Below, one piece after another: positions 39,740-53,010 of a stretch of DNA of 64,000 nucleotides. The notes beneath the pieces are model-generated. The model did not search any database. It saw nothing but the letters and a program-made list of their open reading frames with translations, and was not told the DNA's origin. A program made the position numbers and the translations under genes. The stretch covers positions 34,115,501-34,179,500 of the forward strand of contig NC_058341.1 of assembly GCF_905475395.1 (NCBI RefSeq). The letters are read 5' to 3'. Source of the stretch: Chrysoperla carnea. Its lineage: Eukaryota > Arthropoda > Insecta > Neuroptera > Chrysopidae. Numbering within the stretch: position 1 is the first letter of the stretch; every line of letters starts with the position of its first letter.

Positions 39740-40385
39740 TTAAACAAGTGAAAACAAACAATTGACTGAGTTAATTATTGAAATTATCTGTATAGAAAGT
39801 GTTTAATATCAGTGATTGCGATATTTTTTTATAAATTAATTAGTTAGTTTTTATAACTAATTATTTTTTTGGTTTTCGAAAATTTTGTTGTTGAAGCTAC
39901 ATGCAAATTTTCAATTCCCTATCTTTATTGTCTTGGAGAAAATGCACACCAGAGTTTTGTCCTAATTTGCGCCCTCAAGGAAAAACAGTGATTTTTACGA
40001 AAAATGTTTCAAACAAAAGTTGTTTATTTTTGTATAAGGAACATTTTTTACATTTAAACTTTTGTTCTATTTCTAACGGTTTACAAGAGGAGTTCTACGG
40101 ACCCAAGCCCCAATATGTTGGTCATTTTCGAACTCTTACGCCCTGTTTCACTTTTTACGCCCTGAGCGCCATATAAAACTTTCTTTTCGTTTCTCCTTTA
40201 GTATCTTTTTTCGTTTTTGAGTCATCGTGTCCACAGACGGACAGACAGACAACCGGAAAAGAACTCTTTAGACGATTTTATGAACACCTATTCCAAAATT
40301 TTGTTCGTAGCACCATTTTTTTAAGCGATACTAGCTTGGGACTAAACTTAGTATTCCTTGATATATATTACATATATACAGGATT
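39740..40385 (+). repeat. Interspersed repeat family B, longest copy
   Basis: Runs from AAGTGAAAACAAACAATTGA to the TAGTATTCCTTGATATATAT end. It includes GGACAGACAGACAACCGGAA and TGAACACCTATTCCAAAATT. Three other copies in the window match parts of it. The 91-codon frame at 39901-40176 lies wholly inside the repeat and is not treated as a gene. The copy ends about 260 bp from the 3' end of the chitin-binding gene. Confidence 0.65.
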
Positions 40386-40585
40386 TAAAACTTGTGAGCA
40401 GTAGAGCACCATTAAAAGTCTTATTTCCCCTTTATTTTACGTTCCTTACTTTGCTTTTTATTGAAATAGGATTGATTCAGTGTGTAAATATATTTAAAGT
40501 TTTTTCGCATTTTATAAAAAAATTCTTTATTATTTTAATAATTTATATTTTTTATTTAAGAAAAATTGTTACTTAATTGCTAATT

Positions 40586-40591
40586 TTTATT
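40586..40591 (-). terminator. Polyadenylation signal of the chitin-binding gene
   Basis: AATAAA on the minus strand, 56 bp past the TAA stop at 40647-40649. A second AATAAA at 40551-40556 is an alternative. Spacing is normal for a short 3' UTR. Confidence 0.55.
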
Positions 40592-40646
40592 ATAATTTAA
40601 ATTTTTATGGCTTCATTTTTTTTCGAAATCTTGGCTTAAGAACGAT

Positions 40647-43123
40647 TTAAGATTCACGATTTGTAGAACATCGAGCAATTGCTGGCCATTCGCACCGTTG
40701 AGCGGCTTGACTCCATTCTGTTGTAATTGGACAAGACATTAGAACTGGTTTTCCATTATCACATTTGTAAAAGTGATGGCAATCTTCTGCGGGGAACATA
40801 TCCTCAAATATTCCATTATGAACTGGACAAGTTTTTTGCACTGGTTTGCTAGTAGGCGGTTGTGGGGTTGGTGTCGATGTTTCTGGATAAGAAGTTACAG
40901 AGCATTGGGCTGTTTCTGGCCACTCACATCGTTCCAGGGTTGGACTCCATTCTTGACCAGCAGGGCAAGGGATCAAAACCGGTTTTCCATTATCACATTT
41001 GTAGAAATGTTGACAATCTTCAGCTGGTAAAAATACATCCTTGCCTGGTGTATTGTATGGTGGGCATCCACTTGGTCCAGGTTTTGTTGTTGTTGGAGTT
41101 GTGGGCTTTGGAGTTGTTGAACTTGTTGGGGTAGGTGTTGAAGGAGTAGAAGTTGTAGGGGTAGAAGTTGTAGGATTTGAGCCTACTGAGCATTGAGCAA
41201 CCTCAGGCCACTCACAGCGTTCCAATACTTGACTCCATTCTTGACCAGGAGGACAAGGAATCAAAACTGGTTTTCCATGATCACATTTGTAGAAATGTTG
41301 ACAGTCTTCAGCTGGTAAAAATGCATCTTTTCCCGGAGTATTATATGGTGGACATCCACTTGGCCCTGGTTTAGGAGTGGTTGAGGTTACAGTTGGTGTT
41401 GGATTATGAGGGTTAGAAGTTACCGAACATTGAGCAGTTTCTGGCCACTCACAACGTTCAAGTGCTTGACTCCAGTCTTGACCAGCTGGGCAAGGAATCA
41501 AAACTGGTTTTCCGTGATCACATTTGTAAAAATGTTGACAGTCTTCAGCTGGTAAAAATACATCTTTGCCTGGTGTATTGTATGGTGGGCATCCACTTGG
41601 CCCAGGTTTTGTTGTAGTTGGAGTTGTAGGCTTTGAAGTTGTTGAAGTTGTTGGGGTAGGTTCTGTAGGGGTAGAAGTTGTAGGAGCTGAGCCTACTGAA
41701 CATTGAGCAACCTCAGGCCATTCACATCGTTCCAATACTTGACTCCATTCTTGACCAGGGGGGCAAGGAATCAAAACTGGTTTTCCATGATCACATTTGT
41801 AGAAATGTTGACAATCTTCAGCTGGTAAAAATGCATCTTTTCCCGGAGTATTATATGGTGGACATCCACTTGGCTCTGGTTTAGGAGTGGTTGAAGTTAC
41901 AGTTGGTGTTGGGTTATGAGGGCTAGAAGTTATTGAACATTGAGCAGTTTCTGGCCACTCACAGCGTTCAAGGGCTTGACTCCATTCTTGACCAGCTGGG
42001 CAAGGAATCAAAACTGGTTTTCCGTGATCGCATTTGTAAAAATGTTGACAGTCTTCACCTGGTAAAAATACATCTTTGCCTGGTGTATTGTATGGTGGGC
42101 ATCCACTTGGCCCAGGTTTTGTTGTAGTTGGAGTTGTAGGCTTTGAAGTTGTTGAAGTTGTTGGGGTAGGTGTTGTAGGGGTAGTAGTTGTAGGATTTGT
42201 GCCTACTGAACATTGAGCAACCTCAGGCCACTCACATCGTTCCAATGCTTGACTCCATTCTTGACCTGCTGGGCAAGGAATCAAAACTGGTTTCCCATGA
42301 TCACATTTATAAAAATGTTGGCAATCTTCTGCTGGTAAAAATACATCTTTTCCTGGGGTGTTGTATGGTGGGCATCCACTAGATCCAGGTTTTGTTGTTG
42401 TTGGAGTTGTAGATGTAGTTGGAGTAGGTGCTTTAGGGGTAGAGGTTTTAGTGGTAGAAGTTTTAGAAGTTGTACCTACTGAGCATTGTGCCACCTCAGG
42501 CCACTCACATCGTTCCAATGCTTGACTCCATTCTTGACCAGGTGGGCAAGGAATCAAAACTGGTTTCCCATGATCACATTTATAAAAGTGTTGACAATCT
42601 TCAGCTGGTAAAAAAACATCTTTTCCTGGGGTGTTGTATGGTGGACATCCACTTGGTCCTGGTTTTTCCGAAGTAGGTTCATCAGTTGTAGTGGAAGTAT
42701 TCGGAGGAAGAGTTTCATAAGATGTTGAAGTTGATGTAGATGTAGAAGTTGTACCAACTGAACATTGAGCAACTTCCGGCAACTCACAACGTTCAAGTTC
42801 TTGACTCCATTCTTGACCTGGAGGACAGGGTCTCAAAACTGGTTTACCGTGATCACATTGATAATAATGTTCACAATCTTCAGCTGGGAAAAATACATCT
42901 TTTCCCGGAGTATTGTTTGGTGGACAGTCATCGAGAGCATTTGAATACCCAAAATGTTTTCCTTGTATTCCACTAACAACCAACAAAGTGGCTATTAAAG
43001 TAAATAAAATGTGACCTGCAGGAAAAAATAGACTCTTAAAAGATGCTTTTTATCCGTTAGGATCCTGCTAGATCGTTTATTTTAAATTTAAAAATCTAAA
43101 ATTTCAAATAAATTACCTGCCAT
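40647..43123 (-). CDS. Secreted protein with nine peritrophin-A (CBM14) chitin-binding domains, peritrophin or intestinal-mucin type
   Basis: Two coding exons, 43123-43117 and 43015-40647, give 791 residues. The long open frame has no usable ATG, because its upstream end is TTG. A polypyrimidine-CAG acceptor at 43016 and an ATGGCAG/GTAATT donor at 43117/43116 add the missing start, MAGHILFTLIATLLVVSGIQG minus its last residue being a clear signal peptide. Nine domains of about 55 residues follow (first at 33-87). Each has six cysteines spaced C-x16-C-x5-C-x9-C-x12-C-x7-C, within the CBM14 pattern, with the aromatic HFYKCD core. The linkers are Thr/Pro/Ser-rich and probably O-glycosylated. The ninth domain is the most divergent and lies next to the stop. 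Known members bind chitin in the peritrophic matrix or cuticle; the many domains and mucin-like linkers favour the gut matrix (inference). Domains 3-8 look like three copies of a two-domain unit. Confidence 0.93.
43016..43116 (-). other. Intron of the chitin-binding gene
   Basis: This 101-bp intron lies on the minus strand between the donor GTAATT (43116 downward) and the acceptor TTTTTTCCTGCAG (ending at 43016). It is phase 1: the G of exon 1 joins GT of exon 2 to give Gly3. The in-frame stop at 43050-43052 inside it confirms that the long exon cannot simply be read upstream to a start codon. Confidence 0.88.
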
Positions 43124-43196
43124 TTTCCACATTCAAGCTTTTATCACTAGCACACTTCGACACATTAATAAATAATTTATGATATTATTTACCGAA

Positions 43197-43202
43197 TTTA
43201 TA
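43197..43202 (-). promoter_or_regulatory. Candidate TATA box of the chitin-binding gene
   Basis: TATAAA on the minus strand, about 74 bp upstream of the ATG at 43123. A start site about 30 bp downstream would leave a 5' leader of roughly 45 bases. The sequence is so AT-rich that such matches are cheap, so only the position makes it a candidate. Confidence 0.4.
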
Positions 43203-46200
43203 TTCTTTAATTCAGATAATCTTGTTTATCAATTTTTATGTATCTTAAGTAGTTTTATTAATGATAGAATTTAAAAAATTAATTTTTATATTGATGAATA
43301 TAAACTAAAAATCAAATTATAAAATTGTCAGGCATGAAAAGGAAATTAGTGGTAAGATTAGAAGTATTAATTATTTGAAAATTACAATTGATGATCTAAA
43401 ACACGAGTGGGTCCTGAGATGATGTAATTTTTATAATAATCTATTGCGAAATACTAATCATTATTGATAACTACTATGAATTTTGTAGTCTCTGCAAGCG
43501 TCAAATTTTATGTACAATTAAAATCGAAGCCAAGAATATATTCCTTTATACAATATTTTAGAAACACAATTTAAGTTTATAACATTTTGACTATCAAACA
43601 TAGAAGAACTACTTTTATATAATCTTAAATTTATACCACAAATTAAAAAAAAAAATTTTTGAGAGTTGAACGACGAAAACATTTGGAAATGTGTGCATCT
43701 CGATTTGTTTTTACCGATAATGATTCTAGAAATATTTTTTTTCCAAAACTGAGCCTTTTAGTTTAAAATAGCAAAATGGACTGTATAAGAGCAGCAAATG
43801 ACACGAAATAGTTGATTTCAAGACGGCTTGATTTTAGACATGCCATTTCTTCTTAAAATAAACTAAAAATGAAGCACATCTAGTAGCTCAAAACTGTAAA
43901 AACGGTTTAAAAAAACGTGAAAACTTCGACTTTTGTTGCCATTTCAAGACATTAAGCACGGGACTGATTTCATTAAGATAATAAAAAAAAAAGTTTTCAA
44001 ATCATTTTCATGTGGCTGAAATTTTAATATGATTTAGTTTTATAATTGATATAACTTCAATTTGCCAGACTGAAATTTAGTTGCAGAACTAGGACGCAAT
44101 ATTTTGCAATGCCTATGATTTAGATTAGAATTCAAATAAACAGCCTGTATATTATTTCCTGTTTTCGTATAAATGAAGTATTTATGTCATTAATAAGAAT
44201 CTAGGATTTAATTTTTCAATTGAAAACATGTTCATATCTTTGCATTCAATGAAATACTTAAAAAGTCGATGAATTTTTTTTTATTACAAAGTATGAAAAT
44301 GGCAATTTATTTATAGTCTAAGGACAAAGTATATTTAATGACATAAAAGAGTAACTTTTCGAGAAAATTTCGATTAAACGATACACGTATCTGTTTTATA
44401 TCTACTTTCACGTTTGTTAAGTTAGTTATATTTTAAATAAAACGCATGATTTATTATAATTTTATAAAATAACAGCGCTACGGTCGATTTAGCTCTCTCC
44501 TTCTTCTACTATGCTCCCTGCCAATAGCCTATAAATACTCCACAGTTCAGAAAAAGATTTATTTATAAACTTATTTTCTTGTACTACAGTATAATATTCC
44601 AAATTCATGAGATTACTCCAAAGTAAGCTAACTTAGAAAGGGAACTACTTGAAACATTCAAAGTTTATGTCATATACCTTTATTGCTCATAAAATCCTTC
44701 TATTTTTTGAGTCCTTGGCTTTAGGTTTTTCATGATGTAACAGTTGGCAGGTATTAATTTTAATGTTGCCTTTTTCAAACAAAACATAAAATATTTACAT
44801 TTTTATAAGATTGATTTGTAAACCTTTTTATATCATTTTTAACGATTCCTTTTAAAATATTGTTAAAAATTTTTATTATTTTCTGAACATCGCAAACTCC
44901 AGTGTATATCGTATTTCTTTAAAATTTAATTTTATTACATGTGACCACTGTTATTTTACACTGACTATAAAGGTGTACTATTATTATTATTGATAGTGTT
45001 ATTTTCGAAGAGTTTACACGTTAACGTGAAAACCTTAACATTATTTCAGGATATTTACACGTTAATGTTGTTATTGCAATTAATTCTAGTTTGGTCAATT
45101 GAGTTCTTAAATTCAAAATAAACTATTACTGAAAATGAAAGGTATGTCATTTATGTACAAATATCAAGTACCAACGGCTTTTTTTTATATACTTCTGCAA
45201 TTAAATATCAGAAATCAATTTTAATTTAAATAATAAGTTTCAATTTTCGCTAATAAAAAAAGTAGCATATAGCTTAACACATATCAAAATCAGTTTTTTT
45301 TAACAAATAACTAAGATTTACTAACATTTATGCCATGATTTGTCACACTTTTGCATTTGTGCTGTAATCTTTAAACGAGATAAAATTTTAAAGCATTAGT
45401 TTTTTGCAACTATAACTATGATTTCATAAATGGCATTAAGTATTGTAGTAAAACAGGAGTCGGAACTATGATGTCGGAATGCTACCTCTATTAAATATTT
45501 GGCATTCAATTTTAGCCGGCTCTTATAATTTTCATCCACAATCATTTCATCAAGAAACAAAGATTAAAAGTTTATTTATTCGCAAATGCAACCTGATCAC
45601 AACTGAGCAAAGGTTAAATGTTCAGATAAGACTGGTTACTAAATAAATTTTTCCATTTCAAAAACTTGTCTTTGCGTGTTTTGAAATACGTTTTACTGGA
45701 TGACAAAACAAAAGATGGCGTGTGAATAGTTACAACCTTTTATTTTAAATTTTTATATTCAAATATAACTACTTAAAAATGTTTTTTTATTTTTTAAAAA
45801 TCACCTGTGTGACGGTTTAAGTACATTCATATAAAATGTGTGCATAAAAATTCATTTTTAACACAATAAAAAAACATAAAATTTGTATTTATTGCCATAG
45901 TTTTTTATTTATTTTATTTTTGTTCAATATATATCCTTTTTTTTGAAAAGTGCATTTCGTAGAATTTTTAGTAAATCTGGTGCAATTTCTGTGTATAAAA
46001 TAATTTTTTTTATGTTTTCCATCATACTTTTATACTGTCTTCCTTTTTGATATACGCACCTTCTAGTAGATATGCATATACCTGATGTACAGCAATTATA
46101 CTTCTATAAATTCTAGTAAAATATTTTATCACTATAATTAAAAGTGCAGTTTCAAGGCCATTTGACCTTGATTTTCAAATGATAATGAAAATTTAAATGA

Positions 46201-46305
46201 ACTAAAAAGTTTTTAATAGAAACGGTGTACGAAAAAAATGTTTATAGAAAAAATGGCTTTTTTAACTTTTTAATTTAAAGTGCTTTGCTATCTCTTACCT
46301 TTTAG
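43203..46305. other. Upstream flank of the chitin-binding gene, noncoding
   Basis: No gene supported. A 55-codon frame from ATG near 45478 (starting MLPLLNIWHSILAGSYNF) ends near 45645 and may be chance. Confidence 0.35.
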
Positions 46306-46454
46306 GATCTAAAATGATGATTCAACCAACTCGAAGTACTAGGTTCAATCTGATGTCAAAACATAATGTCCCAAATCAAACTCTGCAACTTTTGTTTCAG
46401 ATATTTTGTGATTGTTTAGTTTCAGTTTGTTTAAGATATTTTTTGATTGTTTAG
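46306..46454 (+). other. Possible terminal exon, unresolved
   Basis: A good acceptor (CTATCTCTTACCTTTTAG) opens 49 codons to TAG, reading SKMMIQPTRSTRFNLMSKHN and then VPNQTLQLLFQIFCDCLV. The end contains a small duplication (ATATTTTGTGATTGTTTAG and ATATTTTTTGATTGTTTAG). No partner exon was found. Confidence 0.2.
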
Positions 46455-46769
46455 CCTTGTAAACCCTGTCGTATGTATTATAAATATTGTAGCCTAGTGT
46501 GTTGATGTTAGTTGCTGTACTCCTCCTAAACAGACGGATGAAATTTTTTGTTTGCGTTCAAGTGGATCGGAGGACGGTTTAGATTTGGTGCACTACAACA
46601 ATTTTTGAGCGTTCCGCACTAAAAAAATTAAATTTCGTTAAATGGTGGGAGCGCATATAAATCACATACTACATTTTATTACAAGTTACTATGTACTATG
46701 TATTTTTAATAGTGTTAAGGTATTATTTATGATTATTCAGGTATTATGAATAATTATTTATTAGAGCAA

Positions 46770-46925
46770 TATACGAGCACAGCGAGCTCCAAAATTTGAG
46801 TTTATTAAGATGGAATGGGGCTCAGTGGGATGGGTTTAGCGGGCCTGAGGGCATGAGTTGGCAGGTGGACTTTATGGGCTTAGCGGGCAAGCTAAGCATA
46901 GTATATGTATTAATGAATTGGAGTT
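46770..46925. repeat. GC-rich island of likely repeat origin
   Basis: A sudden GC-rich stretch with two related phrases, GGGTTTAGCGGGCCTGAGGG and GGGCTTAGCGGGCAAGC. It also has a 7-bp hairpin, GCTTAGC/GCTAAGC (46878-46897). The minus-strand frame that runs from here to 47217 reads YTNGPERLCPVET at its end and MDQRGWLGLFRLKHLYI near its start, which may be transposon-derived. Family unknown. Confidence 0.3.
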
Positions 46926-49900
46926 ACGTTTCCACAGGACAAAGTCTTTCGGGTCCGTTAGTATACGTATAAATTTTAAGTGAAATTTCAATACATTTTT
47001 TCCTCCGGGTATTTACTCTGATTTCGATTATTACTGTAAAAAAACAATTAAAACTGTAATTTTCAAATTTAGAATATAAGCAAGGTATATAATGCCATCT
47101 TTTGAAGAACTCATACAACAAGTACTTTAAGTTAGTTATGTAGAGATGCTTAAGTCTAAATAGACCTAGCCAGCCTCTTTGGTCCATTACTGTAAAATAT
47201 CTTATAACAAAGATCATCTTAGCTGCTTAAGTCACAGATATATACATACATCATAGACTTCTACTAATAGATGGCAGGCAGATTCTTATAACTTTTAGGT
47301 GTATGAATTTTGGTACTAAAATCCTTTTCTAACATAAAATAAATAATTAAAAATATAAAAAACCAAAAACCCCACTGAAATTAAAGAATGCACTAAAAAT
47401 TCCCGAAACCATATTGAGAATAAAAAGAGTTAAACACCCGCTAAAAATACCAGATAAAAAATCTAATAAATTCCTGATTCCTTAATTTTTTTTTTAATTT
47501 AAAAACCGGGTTTATTTAATGATTGAATGCATATAGTTTCTGAAATATCATCCAAAATAATATTCAAAAAGCGATTTCTCGATAAAAAAAAAAGAAAAGT
47601 TGATTTCCATCAACAGTGGGCTGTAATTTACTATATAAAACCCAAAATCAGAAACCAAATTTTATTTTGGATCTTATAATTTCTAAGTTTAATTTTTCAA
47701 TTTCTATTTTCAACAATTCTATGTTATTACTTTGATGAATGATGAATTATATTAAGTAAAAATGCAAATCAACTTCTATATTACCGAATCTCGAAGTATA
47801 AATTTACATCTAGAAGAGGCTTAATTTCTGAAAAAATGTCATGCTCTTTATTTTCTTCATAGAAAAATATCCTTTTGTTGAATGAAACAGAATTATGAAA
47901 TATATCGGAAGTACTTATAATAACAACAAACTTTTCAGAATCAATAAAATGAATGGTACGTCAGTATATTCCCTAAATAGTTAAATTTAATATAAATATT
48001 AAATTACCCCTATACATTTTCTGGATACATAATACATACACTCCGCCTATTCTACTCCCGTTACTATGACTACTGCTTCTAGAAACACCCATTTATTATC
48101 ACCCCTATTCTAGTGCTGTATATTTTCCAAGTATCTGTATCATTTTCACATATTTCATAAAACCTAACTTTTCGTGTTACGTTTAGTAAACTTTGTAAAT
48201 GGAGAAATTAAAAATAAACCAAAAACCTCTGAAAATATTTATAATTAGTTTTAATTGTCATCCATTAACTTTGAGTACCAAAGCGCGTTATTTTACTACG
48301 GTTTTTCAGAAGAGTAAGAAATTATCTTCAAAAGTGAAATTCTTACCAAGCATCAGAACACTTCGTAAATTTGGTAATTATTAAGTAAAATAGGTACGAT
48401 TTAAGGAGAACTTGGAGAACAATTTCCGGTTTTTTTGAGGATCCATTTTGTTTTTGTTGCAAAATATGGGTTAGTGGCAAGAGCTTGGAGTAAATATTCT
48501 AACCTCCTTTCTACTCTCTTATGTAGATATTACATACTTTCGAAAATTGGAAAATAATTGGGAAGTGTCATTTTCATAAAAGGATATTTTAATAAGAAAT
48601 ATGTATATAATGAGGAGGAAATATGACTATAGTGATGAAGCTCTGCTACTTAAGAGTTTTCTGGAACTATGTTCTTTATCGCACGATATTTATTTTGCTG
48701 CTTGGGAGTTAAAACCAAAAAATCTGTAATAGACACCAAAAGGCCAACATCTAGTTTACCTAGGAAAATAAAATCTTTTCAATCGATTCAGGTTGCCATG
48801 AATTTTGAGTAAATGCAAAAATCTTTTTGTAACTGCCAATTTGTTTGTTTTGTCAAAATTTTATGTTTTATCATTTACAAAAAGTGAAAGTTATCAGAAG
48901 TTAAAGAAAACAAGGAAAATTTTAAAGTAAGAACAATGTAACTTTTATGTCATAATAAATATCCTAATCAAACTAAACGTAATGTACTCACATATTGGGT
49001 TAGCTACTAAATCAAAAGTATGCCTTTTATAAACTAATACTATAATTATTTCATACAGTAAACTAAGAAAACTAAAAGTAACTATACAATTAAATTCTTT
49101 AAAAGTATTTGACTCTTAAAATTAATAACTTAAATTTTCAGAAAAATATCTGGTAATTAATAAGAGTTAACGCTACATTTATAATGTACCAAGGTACGAA
49201 AGGAATATAGTTCCTACCCGGTGTCTCACGACATATCTCGACTTTTTTTTTATACGTTTGTTCTACAAAAGGCACTAAAAATTATATTCTTCCGAAGTTT
49301 CTTTCCAAAAACGGGATTTGTAGTTCACAATTCCATTTATTGCCGTGTAGGTGAATTTTACGTAGTTATTACCGCAATATTTTTTTTTTAATTTTTAAAT
49401 TTACTACGTTTAAGCCAATTTCTCTACTTTGTGATATATCCATTTTTATTACTAATAAGACGCCATCATAGTAAATACTCATAAACAGTAAATCAATGAA
49501 GCCCTATATTTAAAAAAATATATAAATTAAAACTACCATCAACATACTGTTTATTAAGCCTACATATTACGGGAAGGTGTAGTACCTAGAATCAAAATTT
49601 ACAATTATGTGTTGTCCGAAGTCATGCATTAAAATATAATGGAAACTGTCTCTGTTTATATAACTTTAATAAATATATATATTATTCTTGAGTATTAAAA
49701 TATTCAACAACTATTTACTAAAATGTGTGAATCATGGTACATGATGTACAAACATGCACCTAGAATCATCCCACCGACGAAACCTTAAGGTTAACGTTCA
49801 CTCTAGCCAACTGTAACTCGTTACAGTTCTACCTAGGGAATAGCATCATAGAATGTAATAAGATTAAAACATTGTCAATTCCTAGCGTTTCTCTGAAAGG

Positions 49901-52494
49901 CATTCACTACTTACTCTAAGGATCTAGAAACTGGTATTTTTAATGACTCGGAGCGAATGAATCTTTTTTCCCATTTATATTTCGCTTACCCGATACCTAT
50001 ACTTCGAAACCCATAAAAATATCAGAATATAATTGTAAAATTTAATGCATACATAATACCATGTATCAATGATACATTATGTTCTTAGATTCAAGGTTTA
50101 TCACTTTGCTTATTTGAAACTTTACTTCTTCAAAATTCTATGTTTAAAAGTGTTATAAAACTTACCCATCAACAACCAATGATTTATGTTGAGTCCGATA
50201 AATAAAGCAATAAACAACTTTCAGCTTGTAAATAAACAGTCATGTCAGAAGAATCAATTTTTTTAAATACTTTTTGCTAAAATTTTTATTTTATGTATTC
50301 GAAATAAAACCACATTGACAATCAGTCTTTAGTCTACCTACATTCTCATGAAATTCCATTCTTTGAATATGCTGTCCAATAAATATCAGTATCTCACGAT
50401 GATCTACAGAATGATGTAAGGTACATCGAACTCAAGGTACTACATGGTATCCTATTATATAACGTGAAAACCCTCTTGTTATCCTGATTAAGAAGCTTGC
50501 CCATTGATTATGTCACAATCGATAATAATAAAGTAACTCTAATAATATTAGAACTAATATAATCAACCATGTTTATTCAATGTTTTTATTATATTTGAAT
50601 AAGATAAAGTAAATATCACTTACTATCGAGAATGATAGAATATTGGAATAGAATGTATAGTAAAAACAATATTTCGTGAAATCGATTTAAACAAGATATT
50701 ATACTCGAAACAGAATGAAGATTATTTTTATTAAAGAGGTTTGAAGTGTTAACAACTCGTGAAAAAACTTTCCTCAAAAGCATTTAAGAAAAACTGCTAA
50801 GTCAGAAGTATAATCACCAAAAATTTTCGTCATCAATATAAGTAATTATTTTTTACAATAAATATTTTCTAATTTTTTAAGCGTTTTTTTTTTAGTTTTT
50901 ACGATTTATAGTTCTCAAAGATTTAGATAAGTTAACATGGCATATAGCTATGTTATAGCTGGACAGGCTTTGACTTTGTTATACTCGTTATGGCTTTTAA
51001 CAAGAATGGTATGTTCGCAAGTGATGAAAATAGTTTAAATACAGTATCTACCTGTTTAGAATCTAAACAGAAAATAGTTTACTGTTGTTAAAACGATTAC
51101 AAGAATAATTTTAATTTACTATACACATATTTGGGGGTGGAGATAATGTTTTTGGGAATAATTTTCTTTGGTTATTCATTCATGTCTGAGTTTCTTCGCG
51201 GGTTACTTTGAATTGAGGATTTTAATAATGGAAAAGACCATTGCTTTTCAAAAAGAATTAAATTTGTATTGAATTAAAGCAAAAAGTCCTCTAAATTCAA
51301 ATTACTCCCTTAAATTTACTGGGAAATCCTCTAAGTTGTCAACACTCTAGGTTTGTGCGTGATTATTTGCGCCAAAACAAAAAAATTTCATTGATTTTCT
51401 TTATAAAGTAATGTGATGCTATATCTCAAACTGTGTTTAATACCTTCCAATAATATAAAATAGTAAACAAACAAACAAAACTATTAAATTTAATTAAATT
51501 ACTATATAGGTACATGTATTATATGTTAAATAATATCATTTTTGTACTAAATTACCTAATTAAATATATCTGCAATCAATAAATTGGTACAAAATAGGAG
51601 GGAGCTATCTATCTGATTTAAATTTGTAACAATTTATCTGCCATATGCGACATCTTTAAACGTTTGTACCATTAGACTCCGCAAGTTTTCATGCCCATAA
51701 AAATTGTAATAACTACTTTGGACATACAGTCAATGGAAATTATCAAGTATATTATCAAATTCTGTAATAATATATTTCGTGTACAAATAAATATGTCTTT
51801 GGTAACTCATCATATAACTGATCTCGAAACACACTATTGAAGCTTTTTTATACACACTTAACGAAGTTGTGAAAGTCAATTTAACTAAACTCATTTTCAT
51901 CTTAAACAATTTTCCAACTCTATAACTGTGAACGTAAATTTCTCTGTAAAAATTAAACTCTTAAATCTGATCCAAGCGGAACTATAAGTTTAATGATGTA
52001 ATTCGTTTAATTATATATTTTTATTGAGGTCATAAGAGAAGTTCGAAAATTTATAATAAAGACATCGTTAAATTGAATCCATAATTTGTTAAGTCAATAA
52101 TTAAAAAGTAGTAATTATTAAAATATACCTAAATATTTCCCCCCTTTTAAGCCCCTACTTTTTTATAACAAATTTATGTTTTAATTTGCGTTTTACCAGG
52201 GCCCAGAATTAACAGTCTAATTTATTAAATAAGCGAGACCAAGATTGAGCTATGGCGAAATATTACAAGGTCAAAATAATCAGGATAAAAATATACAAAA
52301 CATTGACAACCACTTAACATGGTCATATTTAGAACACGCACTTGTTGATTTCACACATTATAATCTCATTTTAAACAGCGATTATATCACAAAAGTAGTA
52401 ATCATCCAGAAGATTGAAGTTTTATAGAGAACAAAAAACATTGACCATTGACTTTAAAAATTTTTATCTTCTCTTTCTCTTAAATTATTATACA
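46926..52494. other. AT-rich noncoding stretch
   Basis: No supported gene. The ATG frame at 50937-51008 before a GTATGT donor was considered as an exon and rejected. Confidence 0.4.
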
Positions 52495-53010
52495 ATGTAT
52501 ATGAAATATACCAAGGTATACTAAGTTTAGTTCCAAGTTTGTAACGCTTAAAAATATTGATACTAAGAACAAAATTTTGGTATAGGTGTTCATAAAATCA
52601 CCTAATTAGTCCCTTTCCGTCTGTCCTCTGTGGTCTATCCGTCCGTTATCACGATAACTCAAAAACCAAAACAGATATCAAGCAGAAATATAGTGTGCTT
52701 AAGACGTAAAAAGTGAGGTCAAGTTCGTAAATGAGCAACATATGTCAATTGCGTCTTGGGTAGGAGCAATTTTGTAAACCTTTAAAGATGGAACAAAAGT
52801 TTAAATGTAAAACTTTTTGTTTGAAACATTTTTTCGTAAACATCACTGTTTACCCGTGTGAGCGAAAATTATGCGCAAATTGTATAGTATGTATTATATG
52901 GGAATATCAGTTATATAAGTGTGACATGTATGCATGTGTAATGTGACAGAGTAATCAACACTGTCTACACATGGTATTACAACAATTTACTCAGTTAATT
53001 GTTTATTTTC
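52495..53010 (-). repeat. Interspersed repeat family B, copy 2
   Basis: Reverse-oriented relative to the 39740 copy. Shares AGTTTAGTTCCAAGTTTGTA, TAGGTGTTCATAAAATC, GTCTGTCC, GGAACAAAAGTTTAAATGTA and the far end TTACTCAGTTAATTGTTTAT. Confidence 0.65.

Noticed and set aside
39901-40176. 91-codon plus-strand frame as a gene
   Set aside because: It lies inside interspersed repeat family B, of which degenerate copies occur elsewhere in the window.
40773-42976. Several plus-strand frames of 61-90 codons opposite the chitin-binding gene
   Set aside because: They repeat with the domain period of the real gene and have a shadow-like composition; they are antisense reflections of the coding repeat.
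42984-42986. TTG as start codon of the chitin-binding protein
   Set aside because: A spliced ATG exon with a consensus donor and acceptor restores a complete signal peptide.
50937-51008. Membrane-like exon MAYSYVIAGQALTLLYSLW as first exon of the DUF4728-like gene
   Set aside because: The exon at 54610 carries the expected cysteine cluster and SLRTG and joins directly. No other partner was found for this one.
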